Positions 48,733 to 61,639 of a stretch of 64,000 nucleotides of DNA are shown in pieces. The notes under the pieces were generated by a model that did not search any database, had not been told where the DNA came from, and saw only the letters and a list, made by a program, of their open reading frames with translations. The stretch lies in NCBI RefSeq assembly GCF_040115645.1, contig NC_089545.1, positions 3,224,001 through 3,288,000 of the forward strand, given 5' to 3'. Numbering within the stretch: position 1 is the stretch's first letter; every line of letters begins with the position of its first letter. This DNA comes from Euwallacea fornicatus. Its lineage: Eukaryota > Arthropoda > Insecta > Coleoptera > Curculionidae. Made by a program: the position numbers and the translations under genes.

Positions 48733-50224
48733 TAGTGGCCAAACGTAGATAGACAAACAGAATGTCTCAATTAAATCGTGTATATGTTAATTGATCTGTT
48801 ACATATGGATGTGTGTTATATGTCGCAAAACATGTTGTAAGAAATAATAAACATATATTGATAAAGTTACCGTATTGTCAATAAAAAAATAAATCTTTAA
48901 ATTCACGTGGTCCAAAGTAGATAGAAAATTAAAAAATTAAAATAAAAACATAATAATTTATTAAAACTGTTTTAAAAATCAATTGGGACCTTTCCCTAGC
49001 AACTAACATTTGGGGAAATACGCGTTATAGCCAATGACTGCCCGATATTGACGCGCCATTGATTCAATCGATTTGTTTAATATTGCTGGATCAATATTTT
49101 GCCACTTTTCTTATATCTTAGTAAAGAGTTTATCGCAATTCATATAATTATTATCTCTCAATCCCTGATCAACAATTTGCCGCAAATTTTCTATGGGATT
49201 CAAATCGGGTGACTGGGAAGGCTACTTCAAACTCGGCCTTTTTCTTCTTCGAGAAATCGCTTAACTAACTTTGAGAAATTTTTGGGGTCGTTGTGGTGTC
49301 TCAAAACAGAATCTTAAGAGTAAATTAACTTCAACGTAAGGCAACGTAATATTCTGACGTATATCTCAGTACAAAATTTCGTTGCTGATTCCATTTATCC
49401 TATGTAGAGGGCCAATACCAAAACCGCTGAAACATCTCCATGTCACTACCGATTTTATTACATGGTTAATCGTGGATCTGGTGTATTTATGGCGTGTGCA
49501 GTGAGACCTTCAACGTATTGAATGCCATCGGAATTAAACAAATTGAACTTTTTGTTCCAGTAAACTCGTTCCCAATCCTCTTTGAGCTAATGAATATGTT
49601 GTCCAGCAAATTCCATTAGGGCTTTTCGATTTTTCTTACTGAGAACTGTTTTCATGCTGTCCTACGTGCAAATAATTTCTCTTCGACTAATCTTGGTCTT
49701 ACAGTCCTTGAAGACGCAGAAACTCCACCTCAGAACGAATTGTCTCAAAAGACATGACTGAATCTTTCGAGCTAATAGTCTCATCCTCACATCTTTTTTG
49801 CTTAGCTTCATCGGTTGTCTAGTTTTCAGTTTCGGGTTAATTGATTCAGTTCTTTGATATTTCTCTTTTTGATCTTCTATTGTATATGGCCCAAATAGTG
49901 GCTCTTTTAACATCGAACCTGCGGGCAATGCGCACTTGCCGTTCATCCTTATTAAAAGCTTTAACAAGTCGGTCTTTTGGAGACTTTTACCTCCCGAGGC
50001 ATGTTGTAGAGTACAAATCTAAATGCAAATTGCACTAATATTTTTCTGATATCTTAAAAATTTCAAATAATTTCTACTGTTTTTACCACGTCTATCTACT
50101 TTTGACCAGGTGAATTCCAAAGATTAATTTTTTTGCTGACACATGCATGGGAAATAGATCAGTTAACATATGCACGATTTAATTGAACAATTCTATGTAT
50201 ACATATATCTACTTTTGGCCACTG
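48733..50224 (-). mobile_element. Tc1/Tc3-like transposon with long IR/DR-type ends, decayed
   Basis: AGTGGCCAAACGTAGATAG near 48734 and the inverted TATCTACTTTTGGCCACTG ending at 50224 are the outer termini; pairing extends about 80 bp inward (AATTAAATCGTG, ATATGTTAA, TGATCT). Each arm has a second internal copy of the word (CACGTGGTCCAAAGTAGATA near 48904, and its inverted partner near 50093), an IR/DR layout known in Tc1/mariner elements. On the minus strand are traces of a transposase: an N-terminal MPREVK start at about 50001, SVSSRTVRPRL-like residues, a GIGPLHRI-like segment and a final catalytic block. Many stops. About 1.5 kb. Confidence 0.8.
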
Positions 50225-50792
50225 ATGTATGTTTGACAATTTCCCCAATCGATCGATGCAGTTCTAGTACCACTTACTCCAATGCAGATTCACATTTCTA
50301 TACCTACCAGGTCGGTACGTTTGGTCCTTCTGAACGTTATTGATTCCTCATAGACACATGTGTCCATGTAATTTTAGTTACGTTTGGCAGAAACAGCAAA
50401 ATACGTAATTTTTGATTACAACAGTCGTTTTATTTGCGGGAAACTCCATGTACCAAAAGTGCTATAGCCGGATATATCATAAGCGCTTAGAAAAATGATT
50501 TAAACAATGAGAGGAGGCACATATTATATTCCACATTAGTGTACCTTAAACAGATAGGACGGTGTGTAGTTAGCTTAAACATATATAGCTGTGACAATAT
50601 TTTCTTTCATTATGTTACATTGACATAATTACTACAATGGTTTCTAATCGAATGCTACATTAGAATAAATTAATTTTCTTTAAAAAAGCCATTACCAACC
50701 CATCAAATATCTAGCTCACCTAATTACTTTGGATTCGGGGATGGTAACGAAAAATGCCCGAAACAGCCCAAGGTACTGCCAAATCAGGTCTT

Positions 50793-51102
50793 AACTGGCG
50801 GGTCCCAGGTCCGTGCGTATCAGAGCCGGACTGGTTCGCATTAAAGGTGAAGTTTGACGAGATTGTGTTATAGGCAGATCTGGCCACCCGCCAGTTGAGA
50901 GTACATTTGACTGTGTATCATACTATTCCTAAAACTAAAGGGAGATCATTAAAAAAATCTCGCGTTTGGAAGCAAGCCGTAAACGTAGGAGGTTGATTAA
51001 GCCACTCACCATCAGAGATTACCAGCAGACGACGGATCGATTTGTCCAAGACGTACGTTTGACAGTTCAACGGGCACGTGAGATTTTTTAATGATCACCC
51101 TA
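50793..51102. repeat. two nested or adjacent inverted repeats (MITE-like)
   Basis: AACTGGCGGGT at 50793-50803 is inverted at 50886-50896. Immediately to the right, AGGGAGATCATTAAAAAAAT from 50939 is inverted at 51080-51102 (GAGATTTTTTAATGATCACCCT). Both are CpG-richer than their surroundings and non-coding. They may be two small MITEs side by side. Confidence 0.55.
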
Positions 51103-52374
51103 TATTTACCTAATGTTGCATATAAAATTTCAGATTCAATGACTACAAATGTAGTAAATTTCGAAGCATATTATTTCTCTAATAGTGTTGTGCTACTGCA
51201 AAAGCATACTAAATTCCTTAAATATTGTGTATTTCCTTAAGTGATTCTGACATATTGCCCCTTTATATTATGAAGGATATTACCACACTTTTTGAGATTA
51301 CATTCGGGTCATTACTGCCCGTGCAAACGGAAAATTTATTGTCTGCGAAAAATTATTCGAAATTTGAAAAATCACCGAAGGGAAAGCTGCAAGCAAAGCT
51401 GATTTCAATTGATTGAGCATAAACAACTGGACATTAAAAGTCACGGAGGGGAGCAGATGATTCAAAAAATTGGGCACAAAACGAGCGAAAAACCAGTAAG
51501 TTCTGTCTATTTATGTCATATATCGACTTTAAATTGCATATCAAAATAAAATTTTTGTGTAATTCCTTCAATTATCTGCATTGTTTTATGACTATTTGAC
51601 AAATAATGGTCACAAAAGTACGTGCTTGCAAATTTCCATTTTGTAACTTTATTATTTTATATTCAACGCACTTAAGTAAATGTTGATTTTGTGTTTTCAA
51701 AATATTTCTACAACATTTTGTGTTTTAGATATGTTTATTTATATAACACTTTCACTAGATGTGAATGTTATATGACTATTTAGTTTCGAAAACAATCTCG
51801 TAAAGCAACGTCACATTAAGTCAACGCTACGGTGCTATTGTATCTGTAATGAAATTTGAATAGACGTAAATTCCTTTTAAACGTTTATTAAAAATATATT
51901 AATAAATTTTCTTATCACATTTTTCTAAATTTCTGTTCCCATTTCTCTTTTGTTTTCTAGCATGCCGAAATCACCTATGAAGAGACGTCGCTGGAATCTG
52001 CGTCCTGTACGGCGTCTACAAAAAAATTATGTATATGAAAAAGGAGCACAATACTGTTTATATATATATATCTGTATAGGTAGCAGCTTCTATCAAATTT
52101 CAGTGATTCAGAGACCTTTGGTACCAATACTAAGCACCTACGAATTCCGTTTAGCGGGCCGAGCACACTAAGTTGTTATTGAAATGCTCTTTCTTTAATA
52201 TCATTTCTTCATCACTCTATCAGATCATATCAAGGGAGTAGCCTATTTGAGCTTGGGTCTGCCTGTATGTTGATTACGGGAACTACAGTCCAAGTTCTCG
52301 TCAGAAGTGAGATTAGTTTGGTAATTAATTTTTTTTAAGCTGAAGTCAATAATTCGTCCGAAATTGTCTGTCTG

Positions 52375-52720
52375 TCAATGTGCAGGAATATTGTCATCAG
52401 GAGTACGACAATGCACGCCTTCACGCAGCAATACAGACTACAGAGCCGCGTGAGTATTTCGAATGGGAAGTGTTGGACGATCCACCGCACAGTCCTGACT
52501 TGGCACCAAGCGACCTTCACTTGTTCGCTGGGATGAAAGTGTGATCGTGAAAAAAGGAGTTCAATACAAATGAAGAATTGAAATGGTGGATGCAAGATTG
52601 GAGTGGGTGCATATGAGGCAAATTGGTATGAAGAGGGTATAGAAAAACTTGTTCCCCGTTACGACGGATGTCTTAAATGCCCTTGGTGGCTATGTCGGAA
52701 AGTAGTTTGAATGCATAAGT
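52375..52720 (+). mobile_element. mariner transposase C-terminal fragment
   Basis: DNARLHAAIQTTEPREYFEW then PPHSPDLAPSDLHLFAGMKV reads the HDNARPH and PPYSPDLAPSDFHLF catalytic blocks of a mariner transposase. After a frameshift it ends NWYEEGIEKLVPRYDGCLK. The 5' half and both ends are absent. Confidence 0.85.
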
Positions 52721-53883
52721 AACTTTCAGGTATAATATGACATGTTTTACTGGCTCTTTCCAACCGTTTCATTATCTCAAATAAAAATATTAAATTTTAC
52801 AATTTGATTATACAAAGTCGCCATACATTTAGTCTTACGGGGACGTGCATATGCATTATGAATTTATTAATTTCACAGTGATCTGCATAATTCAAATCTC
52901 AGGCAATCTTTGCATTCAGGCACATGTAATTCATAAATTTTTGTCCTAGGAATCATATGCTGTCGTGTTCATTGAAAAAAAGCTGAGAATTTCAAGTTGC
53001 GTTTGGGTTGAACGTAATAGGAGATGAGGAGATGACTTTCCTTCAGGCCCGAGCATACGCCTTTAACAACAAGATGGTAAAATACAGTTACGCCCATTTC
53101 AATTAACGGATCAGTATAATAATGTAATAACTACTTATCAATGTAATTGTATATAATCGCTTACATGCATATGGTTATGCACGTAAACAATCACCCTGTA
53201 AATGAGGAAAACTGACCCTGGACATGTTCTGATGCATTCAAGTAGGTTTAAGTGGGGATTGGTTGCGGATGCGGGGTCACCGTCTGTTTGTGTCGAACAG
53301 GGATGAGGGAACCCTCTTGTAAAGCCGCAATCGAATAGTGATAATATGATAATAGATCTGTCAGGTACGGGGGTGTTATTTTGCCTATAAATTTCTTACA
53401 TACAGGTGACACATTTTATCTGGCTTGCGATGAAAAAAACCACTTCAGGCAAAGTAAAAGAAAAAATCGAATTATTCTTTTGCCTCATAAGTGCATTCTG
53501 GTTAATAATAAGAAAGTGATTTATTGCCTGGGTAAAATTCTAGTGCAGTTATTATATAAAAATAAAACGAAATCATAAAAAATGTCAATGTTTAGAAGGC
53601 TGAACAGGTACCCCTATGAAAATAAACCAGCACGGGCTGCATTTAAAGAAAGAATATTTGAGAATTGGTATAGGAATTCCAGTTCAGTACCGTATGTTAA
53701 TATCATTGTGACGCTAGTGTAACAACTGGGTAAATTTGATTGGTAACATTATCTCTTAATTGAATTCTGTTCCATATTGATTGAAAGGAAAAATAAAAGA
53801 GAGTAATTGACTATTTTGCAAAATTTAGGTTTGTGTGATTAAAAATGAATTAAATTTACAGTATAATTTCACAAATTTACTTA

Positions 53884-53968
53884 CCTTCAACTCCAACTTG
53901 TTGGTGCAGTAAAAACCTCCCAGTACTACTAATTCGAGGAAAATGGATATTAACCAGTTCCTAGGGCT
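53884..53968 (-). other. candidate exon encoding a membrane-like segment
   Basis: On the minus strand an ATTTTAG acceptor is followed by an open stretch PRNWLISIFLELVVLGGFYC and then a strong AAG/GTAAGT donor. The hydrophobic stretch would suit a signal peptide or membrane segment. No partner exon was found, and the acceptor is weak. Confidence 0.2.
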
Positions 53969-54308
53969 AAAATTTTACGACTTCCAGGACTTTTGGGACC
54001 CCACTTACCTCTTACCGTTAATATAATACCAGAAAGATTCGTTGCAAGTTAATTTTCAACATCTTCGTAGAATCGCGACGAAAAACATCCCCGATTTTTA
54101 CACACGAAACGAAGATCTAATGTTAGCACAATCTACGAGTAGAATTGCAAATATTGGGGTGAAAACCAAAGGAATTACTTCACTATTACGTCGTAAATTA
54201 ATTCCAATTATTGTCTAGAATCATATGGAAATTAATTTAGAACTCATGAATTCGCTCTAGGTTATTACCAGTTACATGATCATTTTACATAGACATTTTA
54301 TAAGAGTA

Positions 54309-54326
54309 TATATATATATATATATT
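54309..54326. repeat. TA microsatellite
   Basis: About nine TA units in a row. Confidence 0.9.
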
Positions 54327-54655
54327 AACAAATATGCTTACCTGTATAAAATTTATTAAGCGAGCGACGCTACAGAGTCTCTCAATACACTAGCGAAATT
54401 GGCAATATAGCGCGCTCGTGTGTTAAGGATGTCTGCCCTCACATGTCATATAACATACTATTTCCAAGATGGATGCTAGAATAGTTACAATGAATAATGC
54501 ATTGCCACGAATTAGATCAAAGTAATTTACTTATTTCATACTTTACTATATTATGTTCTTTACCTCAAAATAAAAACTGCATTAGACGATGCAAAAGTGA
54601 ATTATGTTTTGGAAAAAAAATTGGATTTACATTGATAAAATCGGCACATAGTTAA

Positions 54656-54673
54656 TTTCCGACTTGTCGGAAA
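54656..54673. repeat. perfect hairpin TTTCCGAC-TT-GTCGGAAA
   Basis: Eight perfectly paired bases with a two-base loop in intergenic DNA; function unknown. Confidence 0.6.
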
Positions 54674-55480
54674 TTTGCAGTAAATCTCTATGGTAAGTGT
54701 AAGAAAATATGATTAACCTTAGTATTCACCGCAACTCGAGACTTCTTTTCGTTTGGTAACGTTTTAGGCATTTCGCTCCTTTGGTCTAGTCCAAATTATA
54801 TCAAACACTTTCAAGATTTGGCAAGGTTAGGAATTAGTTAAAAATTGGCGTACTTCAAATGCAGAAACCTCAAAAAATATGATTATCGATAATATATACA
54901 TGGGGGCCATATGTTAGAAATTCACTACACTCTTACAGGAAAATAAGGTCTGAAGGTACTATTACATATCTATGATAACATTTCTACTTTATCTATATGG
55001 TAACAAAAATCCTTGATGCTAATTTGGCCAAGTTACGTTATGCAGTTTCACCAGCACACAGGCAAATTTCAACCCTCCAAGATGCGCGGGTCGCATTGTG
55101 ACGACGAGCGGCCTAATTCTCGGGGGGACACAGTTAATAAAATTTGTCCTTTGCCCTGATATATAATTGAGAATCTTGCTTTAACGCTTAACAATATCCT
55201 ATAGAAAAACAAAACTTTTCTCCCAGGCACCAAGATAGATAATTTTCTTTAAAATTTTCCAATTTTTCCTGAAAAATACATGATCTCGAGAAATTTGATA
55301 GTTTTATCAATAAATATTGTGCAAACTTAACCAGGTTAAATACATTGTGCTAGATTATAAATCATACTATTTTGCTCACAGAAATGAAGAAAATCAAAAT
55401 CCTGCACCATCACAAAATTTTCCAACACACACCAGGAATTTGAACTAAATTGCTGCTTGGGGCGTGACTCTGCCTTCTGC

Positions 55481-58400
55481 TCAACCCAACATTCGGCTGA
55501 AGAAGTACGGATAAAACTTCCTTCCTTTGTTACCGTGAGCCAAGTTCCTGTGCCTGTTAATTTTCTTAGGTTCATCAGAAGGAAAAGGGTGGTCTGAGTA
55601 TTCCTCGGAAATGGAACCGGTCTGTTGGGTTGGAGTAACTGTCGGGCCGTAGTCCTCTAAAAGAGACTTAGGTAGAAAGTTTCTTTTTTCAATTTTAAGG
55701 TGTTCCGTGGAAGAATCTATGGATCCAGCCGTGAAAGGATGGGCAGTCGTATGGTTAGCGTGTGGCATGGTTGTCGCAAGTGGAACCAGGTGGTGATTGA
55801 TCATGTAAATACGAGGATCCGCTGGGTTTATTGGTGGAGAAGCAGTAACGGACACTGTTCTTTTTGACACCTCAATGTGGTCGTCATGGCTGAAATTTTT
55901 AGTAGGTTTGTCTTCTTTATTTTCTTTCTCAATTTCAGTAATATTAGATTCTTCCTCTCCCTTCTGCAAAGTATTCTTATCAGCAATTGGTTCCATTTTG
56001 TCATTAATCACTACAGTAGTAGTAACGTTGGCAGCCTCGTGTGGCTGATCTCCTTGATACCCTTCATAGTCTTCGACGTCAAGCTTATTAACTACCGTAA
56101 AGTTAAGGACTTTGGGTAATCCATACTGAACACCACCCTCTAAGTTGGTGTGCTCGTCGTTAAATGGCGGCAACTCCTTCCTGAAGCTCCTGTTGAGCCT
56201 CGGGGAATTGTCTTTAATGTCGGGCATCATTTCGAATTCCTTGGTCAAGTTTTCTTCCATTTCATCTACCGATTGTACGTGTTTGGTTGTAGCAGAGCTT
56301 TCGGTGGTCACCTGTGGCGTGATCGGAAGAATTTTGGAGGTCTTTTTGTTAGGCTGAGTCGATTTCTTCGCCACCGGCTTTTTGCCAACTACAAGAAGAG
56401 GAAGCAAAGAATTTTCAGTTGACGAATGCGTGTTGGTTGAAGATGCGATTTTGGCGAATTGAGCTTGCTCTGTCTCGTTGAGCTCGATAAGATCGAACAT
56501 TGTGCCTGAATTAAAAAATGATACCAGTTATAAATACTGTTGCCAAGTTATAATGATATTTTTACCGTTTTCAATGATACTGAATAACTGGCCTTGGTTA
56601 ATTGCACTGGGATAGTCCCCAGCATTGCCGTCTTGTACGGAGGTAGTACCGGAATCCTCAGTGGTCATTGCATTTGAATTGATTGGGAATGCTTGATTCG
56701 GGGTCGTGTGCATCTGTGGAGAATCTTCTGAGGCTTTTGATATTGTAGGGGTTCGCTCCAACGATCTTTCCGTAGTTGATTCGTGTACAGGCTATAAACG
56801 AGATTTACAAACATATATTACTGCAAAAAAATGTTAACTATTCATTTTTATATACACTGTGGGAAAAAGTAAAGATTGTCAATTTAGGAAAAACTAGGAA
56901 AAATCGAATGGTAGACACATATAAATTCTCGAAATCTTGGGAGAATTGCAAAACTTGGCAAGCCCGCACCGGGGGTAATTCAAACTCACTAATATGCATG
57001 AAACACCAACCCTCTGGAGTACTAAAGAATAATTTATTAATATATAAAATAATGTGACAAAAAAGGCAAACAATAGAATTCTTACATCTACCGTAAATGA
57101 TCATAATGCCCGCCTGGTTAAATGGACAGTATTAAGGGCCTTTTGATGGAAAAAATCAATGATCATGGATTTTTCAAGCTGGAGACCGTGTCGAAACGTA
57201 GTGAAACATGGCGAATCCTACGGGTCATGGGTCTGTTGGATATTAAGCTTCCTTTCCAGATTGGAAACAAAAATTTTAGGTCATAATTTAAATAGAGTAT
57301 GTGAAAGTAGCGATTTCTCAACAATAATAGTGCGGAAAAAATAGCGCTTTCAGCTCCGCATACAGGTCCATAAACTAAAGTTTTTCCCATTTAGATCCTT
57401 TCAATCGCCTCAATCGGTCTCGGCATATTGGACACATTTGTCCAGACTGCTGGACGGAAAGAAAATTGAGCGAAAATAACATGTCAATACTTATGGTTAG
57501 TGATTATAAATTTGTACACTGCCAATATGAGTAAAACAACAATGAGCATGATGGTGGCATTGTGGCCGACTTCCTCTTTACTTCACTGTGTAAATAATAA
57601 TCCATATACTTATCATTATTACCCTGTTATTCGACTGATTGCGATCTGAAGGCAAAGTGCGTTGCTTGGGAAAATCTATTTTTGCTCATCTTATGATGAT
57701 TATTCTATTGGGTTTTCACGTCATACCAACATAATCTCAAAAATGGGACAAAACCAATCGCCAAAGTGCAATAAATAAAACAATAGTGCACTAGGATACA
57801 AGTTTTATAATTCCGCACATTGGCGCACGAGTTCATGTTTGCAAATGGAGAAGCGAAGCGCCGAGTTGATAATGGTTTTCGGCGCCAATGGCATTACGGA
57901 CATGTATCTTATACAGTGGGTTTCGCTAAACGTGCAACATAGGGTTTCACGGGTAAAAATATGCATTCCACATTAACCCGTACTTCACTAGAATTAAAGC
58001 TATGAAAGTTGGAAACTGTTAATTTGCAACTGCTAAATTTACATTAATAAATTAATTGGGTCAAAGAATGTCCAAATAGTTCTGGAAATGCTTTAGTTCC
58101 TTGAAATTTGCATACTTTTATGCTCCTCATAACTAAATGTTTCCAGCTTTTAACCATCACTTCACGATGATCAATTTTGAATATACGGGGGGCGCGACAA
58201 AAAAAAACAACTTGAAGACCACCGCGTTTTTTCGGGCCTTTTGCAAGTTTTTTTTTTTTTGCCTTAATTGATTTACTAAACTTATTGATAACTAACGTAA
58301 AGTGGTTTATAGTGCTCAATTGAAGTATCGCCAAATTCTACTCTAGCAGACCACTGATCAATATGAGATTGAATTTTTAACGTGCGAAATTCCATGTCGG

Positions 58401-59562
58401 ATAATTATAGTGAATTATGTGGCCATAACCGTTCGGAATTAGACAAATACATATGTAAGGCAACCCTCTCCCACCCCCTTCCCTGACAATGTCATTTAAT
58501 ATATTTTGTATTATTATGTCATTTGATTAATTAAAATAGCTGGTAATATCCGCTCTTTGCAAATGGAATTTAATATTTACATCAACGAGGAAAATATGGA
58601 TGGAATTGGGTGCAAGAAACATGCGAACCCCGAAATTAGCTTTTGAGCAAGGCTCAAACGTATATATTACATATTGGCCGTATCTTTATCTGGGCCCTTT
58701 ACGCGTTATCGCCAATGTCACCCTAGCTACTTGGCGTAGACGTCTCGTTTAATTCTGGATCCCCGACACTAGATTTATGAAGGAAAATCCCCTTCGGAAA
58801 CTTTCGAATCCAGGTTTAGCACAGAAATTATGGGATTGCACTAGTCCTTGGATAAATTCACTAAAAGTGAGAAGTAATTTCGCTCCTTTGGTGCAGCTTT
58901 AGCAAGTTTTATCTGTTATTTTTTCCGAATGCTGCGGCTTCTAAATTTTCTCACGCGAGCTCCTCAGATTGCTTCTCTAAAGTAAAAAAACACGGGGACA
59001 ACATTATTTTACCTGTATTTTGTCCTCTTCCTGTGCAATTGTGAATGCAGTACCCCCTTTCTCCGACTCGGCACTGCCAAAGCCTGTAACAGAAGTACTT
59101 TCGACGGTGGTGTCTCCTCCGGCGTTGAATATGTCGGAGACTTCAGCAGTCGAAGGGGTGGTCCAACCCGATTGTCCTGCTAAGGTCTGCTCGGTAGTTA
59201 AGACCCCCTTCTCCTTGTGGGTATCCTGCCACGATACGTCGTTGGTCCAAACCTGATAACTTGTAGTCTTGAATCCAACGAAAAATCGTCACGGAAATGG
59301 AACTTACCCTTTTCACGGAACTTTTTGTCGATAGAGGGATTAACGAATCCTCCGTTTCTCGTCTATGACGCGTCGGCATACCGTATTCCCCAATAATTGT
59401 GTTCGAAGTCCAACTTTTAGTCGTTTTGCCATCTCCGATCGAGTTATCATCCCACGTGGAAGTCTCGGCGTAATCCAACGTGGAAGTTTTCGTTGACTTG
59501 TCGTCGTCTATATCCTCACCCAAGATGACACATGTAAGCTGTTTCAGCATCTCTTCATGATT
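55481..59562 (-). CDS. Ser/Thr-rich, probably secreted protein of unknown family, 5' end not found (exons 59308..59562, 59013..59252, 56566..56791, 55481..56505)
   Basis: Four exons join in one frame (phases 0, 0, 1) for about 581 residues to a TGA at 55481. The protein is rich in Thr, Ser, Glu, Asp and Asn, has several N-x-S/T sites and no clear membrane segment in the visible part, and contains basic cleavage-like sites (PTRHRRETED and SSVKR near the exon junction). It ends in a basic tail, GRKFYPYFFSRMLG. Such composition fits a mucin-like, matrix or precursor protein passing through the secretory route. No domain is recognised. The first listed exon begins with an acceptor (TTCTTATTTTCAG) and asparagine, so at least one exon with the start codon lies upstream; a methionine at residue 5 is a fallback start but gives no good signal peptide. 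The intron between 56792 and 59012 is 2.2 kb and holds nothing recognised. Low codon drift and intact splice sites suggest a live gene. Confidence 0.65.
56792..59012. other. intron of the S/T-rich gene, nothing recognised
   Basis: AT-rich intron sequence. Open frames of 60-96 codons here have no family resemblance. A GC-richer patch with GGCGCC-like words lies near 57820-57900. Confidence 0.5.
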
Positions 59563-60071
59563 CTGAAAATAAGAAAATTCTTTGGGGTAGCTTAGCGGCA
59601 TGATTCATTCGCATATGGCTAGAGCATAGAATGCGCTTTTCGTGGTAAAGGAAAAGAAATCGGGATAATTTAAATTTTCAGATGGATGGAGAATTTGAAT
59701 TGTCCGAGACAACACCAGCTCTTAGTTAGTGGAATTATCTTTTTCCACCTCAACAATCATATTTTCAGAGCGTCCAAGCCATTTTTTAAATTACTTTTTT
59801 AATTTTTAGAAAATCGCAAAGACCTGTATGTTTAGATTTTTAGGTATTTTAGTCACGGGAAGCGAGCTTCTGAACCTCAGACTAAAATTTCTCTTCAATT
59901 CTGAAGTTTCCTTTATTATCTTTTGATATTGAAGTATTTTTTCAGGCACTTGTCAACCTTCAAAATGCCAAAAAATTTGGAACGATGTGACATGTGTCAG
60001 TGTCACGGTTCTCCGTCGGCAATGTCAAGCCGCAGACGCTGACTAGTGCTCGGTAAAACATTTTAAAGCAC

Positions 60072-60100
60072 GCATGCGCAGAATAATTTAGCGCATGCGC
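60072..60100. promoter_or_regulatory. two NRF-1-like palindromes
   Basis: GCATGCGC at 60072-60079 and GCGCATGCGC at 60091-60100 fit the YGCGCAYGCGCR binding pattern of NRF-1/Ewg, which is often found in CpG-type promoters. They lie about 520 bp upstream of the first recognised exon of the S/T-rich gene and could mark its promoter, or that of an unseen gene. Confidence 0.4.
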
Positions 60101-60904
60101 TAATGCTTAATCGCTAATACACTTTTTTTTCAGAGCTCTGCTATCATGGAGCGACGACGATTTTCCAATGATTTTCCGAAGGTGGGTTCCTCGATCCTCA
60201 GGATTGCACTCGAATGGTTTCTTCGTGATGGTCAGGTCCGTGATAGCAGCAGGTGACAGAAGTACGAAATTTTCGCTCCTTCCACACATACTCCCATCGA
60301 ACGAACGCGTCAATTAAATAAATATAGCTGCCTTGCAGAGATTCAATTCCAACAATTTCAATTTCAGAAAACTAACATTAGATTATCATATGCCTTTAAC
60401 GTTATTAGAAACATCAACATTTGCCTCGTATATATTAAGTGAAACTATTAAGCGCGGTTTTCTCGGTAATGCGCATTTCAACTACTTACACACTAGAAAA
60501 TTACAGGGCGTAAAGTATGTTTGAATTTTTTCAATTTAAAGCAGCTCTTAAATAGTCGTTTCACTAGAATGAGAAAGCAATAATAGAGTTAACAGTAAAA
60601 CCTAACGTTGAAGCCTCACAATTGCATAAAGTCAAAGAGAGCACGTTTTCCTTGGAGGTAGGTCAAAGCTACGAAGCTGTAAAGAGTTCTTTTATAACGG
60701 GAAAGTTGCTGGCACAATTGAATTTTTGCCCGACACCTGAAATGGAATAAGCTGACTGCTTTAGCAGCCGAACTACTGCGACTTTTAATTAGTTGTAATT
60801 AAATAGCTGCTAATAAAAACCGAAGAAGGCAAACTCTTACAATCAGCACCACTTCCCATGAGGATCGTGAAGCGAAAGGTTAATAAAATGCATACGTTTT
60901 TTCC

Positions 60905-61103
60905 TTAATCATCCACCATAATTTCCATTTTGCTGAGACTGCGAGATACCCCGGAGACCCGCTCGAAAAAGAAATGTTCGGCCTTTCCCGGGTTGTCCGC
61001 GGGACCCGGTCTGATGAGAAGGACTCGAGCAATGGCGTGGGGTATTCGAAGTATGCAAGTTGAGTTGAGACGTATTCTGGAGGAGCAGAGACCTATCGGG
61101 GGC
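60905..61103 (-). CDS. candidate terminal exon of an unassigned gene
   Basis: On the minus strand a good acceptor (GACTTTTGCAG) is followed by 65 open codons and a TAA at 60905: PPIGLCSSRIRLNSTC, then IPHAIARVLLIRPGPADNPG, then KAEHFFFERVSGVSRSLSK and MEIMVDD. The block is clearly richer in G+C and CpG than its surroundings. Another minus frame and one plus frame are also open here, so the coding frame is a judgement. It could be the last exon of a gene whose other exons lie beyond the Tc1 element or outside the window, or an alternative or leader exon of the S/T-rich gene. No family is recognised. Confidence 0.35.
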
Positions 61104-61639
61104 CTGCAAAAGTCTATTATTGGGCGATGAAATTGATCGAACGGGGAAAATTGTGAGAGGCTCTCGATTTTTGCGAATTTTTTGCGCTTGGACGGTTCGC
61201 TTATGTAATCGCCATAGCCCCATTATTTGAAACTCTTTTGCATGGCCGCACCGGAAAGGATACATCTGGGACTATCTGCCTGGAGTAAAAGCGATCTCGC
61301 AGGCAACATAAAGTGCATAATCAAAGTCGTATAATCAAAACGTGGAGGTCTTCCTCCATAAAAACTCCAAAATAGTCGACTCTACCCGCCGGGCGTGGTA
61401 GTTTTTAAATAAACTGTTCAAGAAGAGTTGGGGATATGGTCAAATCTTAATAAATAACAAATTGCATACTGGTAAATGTATTTTTTCCTATCACTCTTAA
61501 GGATACAACAAGTAATGCGGAGGAAAATTTTAATTTACATTTTCTCTTTAAGTGCAATTAAATTATTGACATCGGATACCACACTCTGCGGCAGGTTCTT
61601 GTTGGTTATTTTGGTTGTACGCAGGTGTTCGAACATTTT

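Noticed and set aside
60107..60313. Minus-strand 68-codon frame as the first exon of the S/T-rich gene
   Set aside because: It has no convincing signal peptide, and none of its GT sites gives the phase needed to join the exon at 59562.
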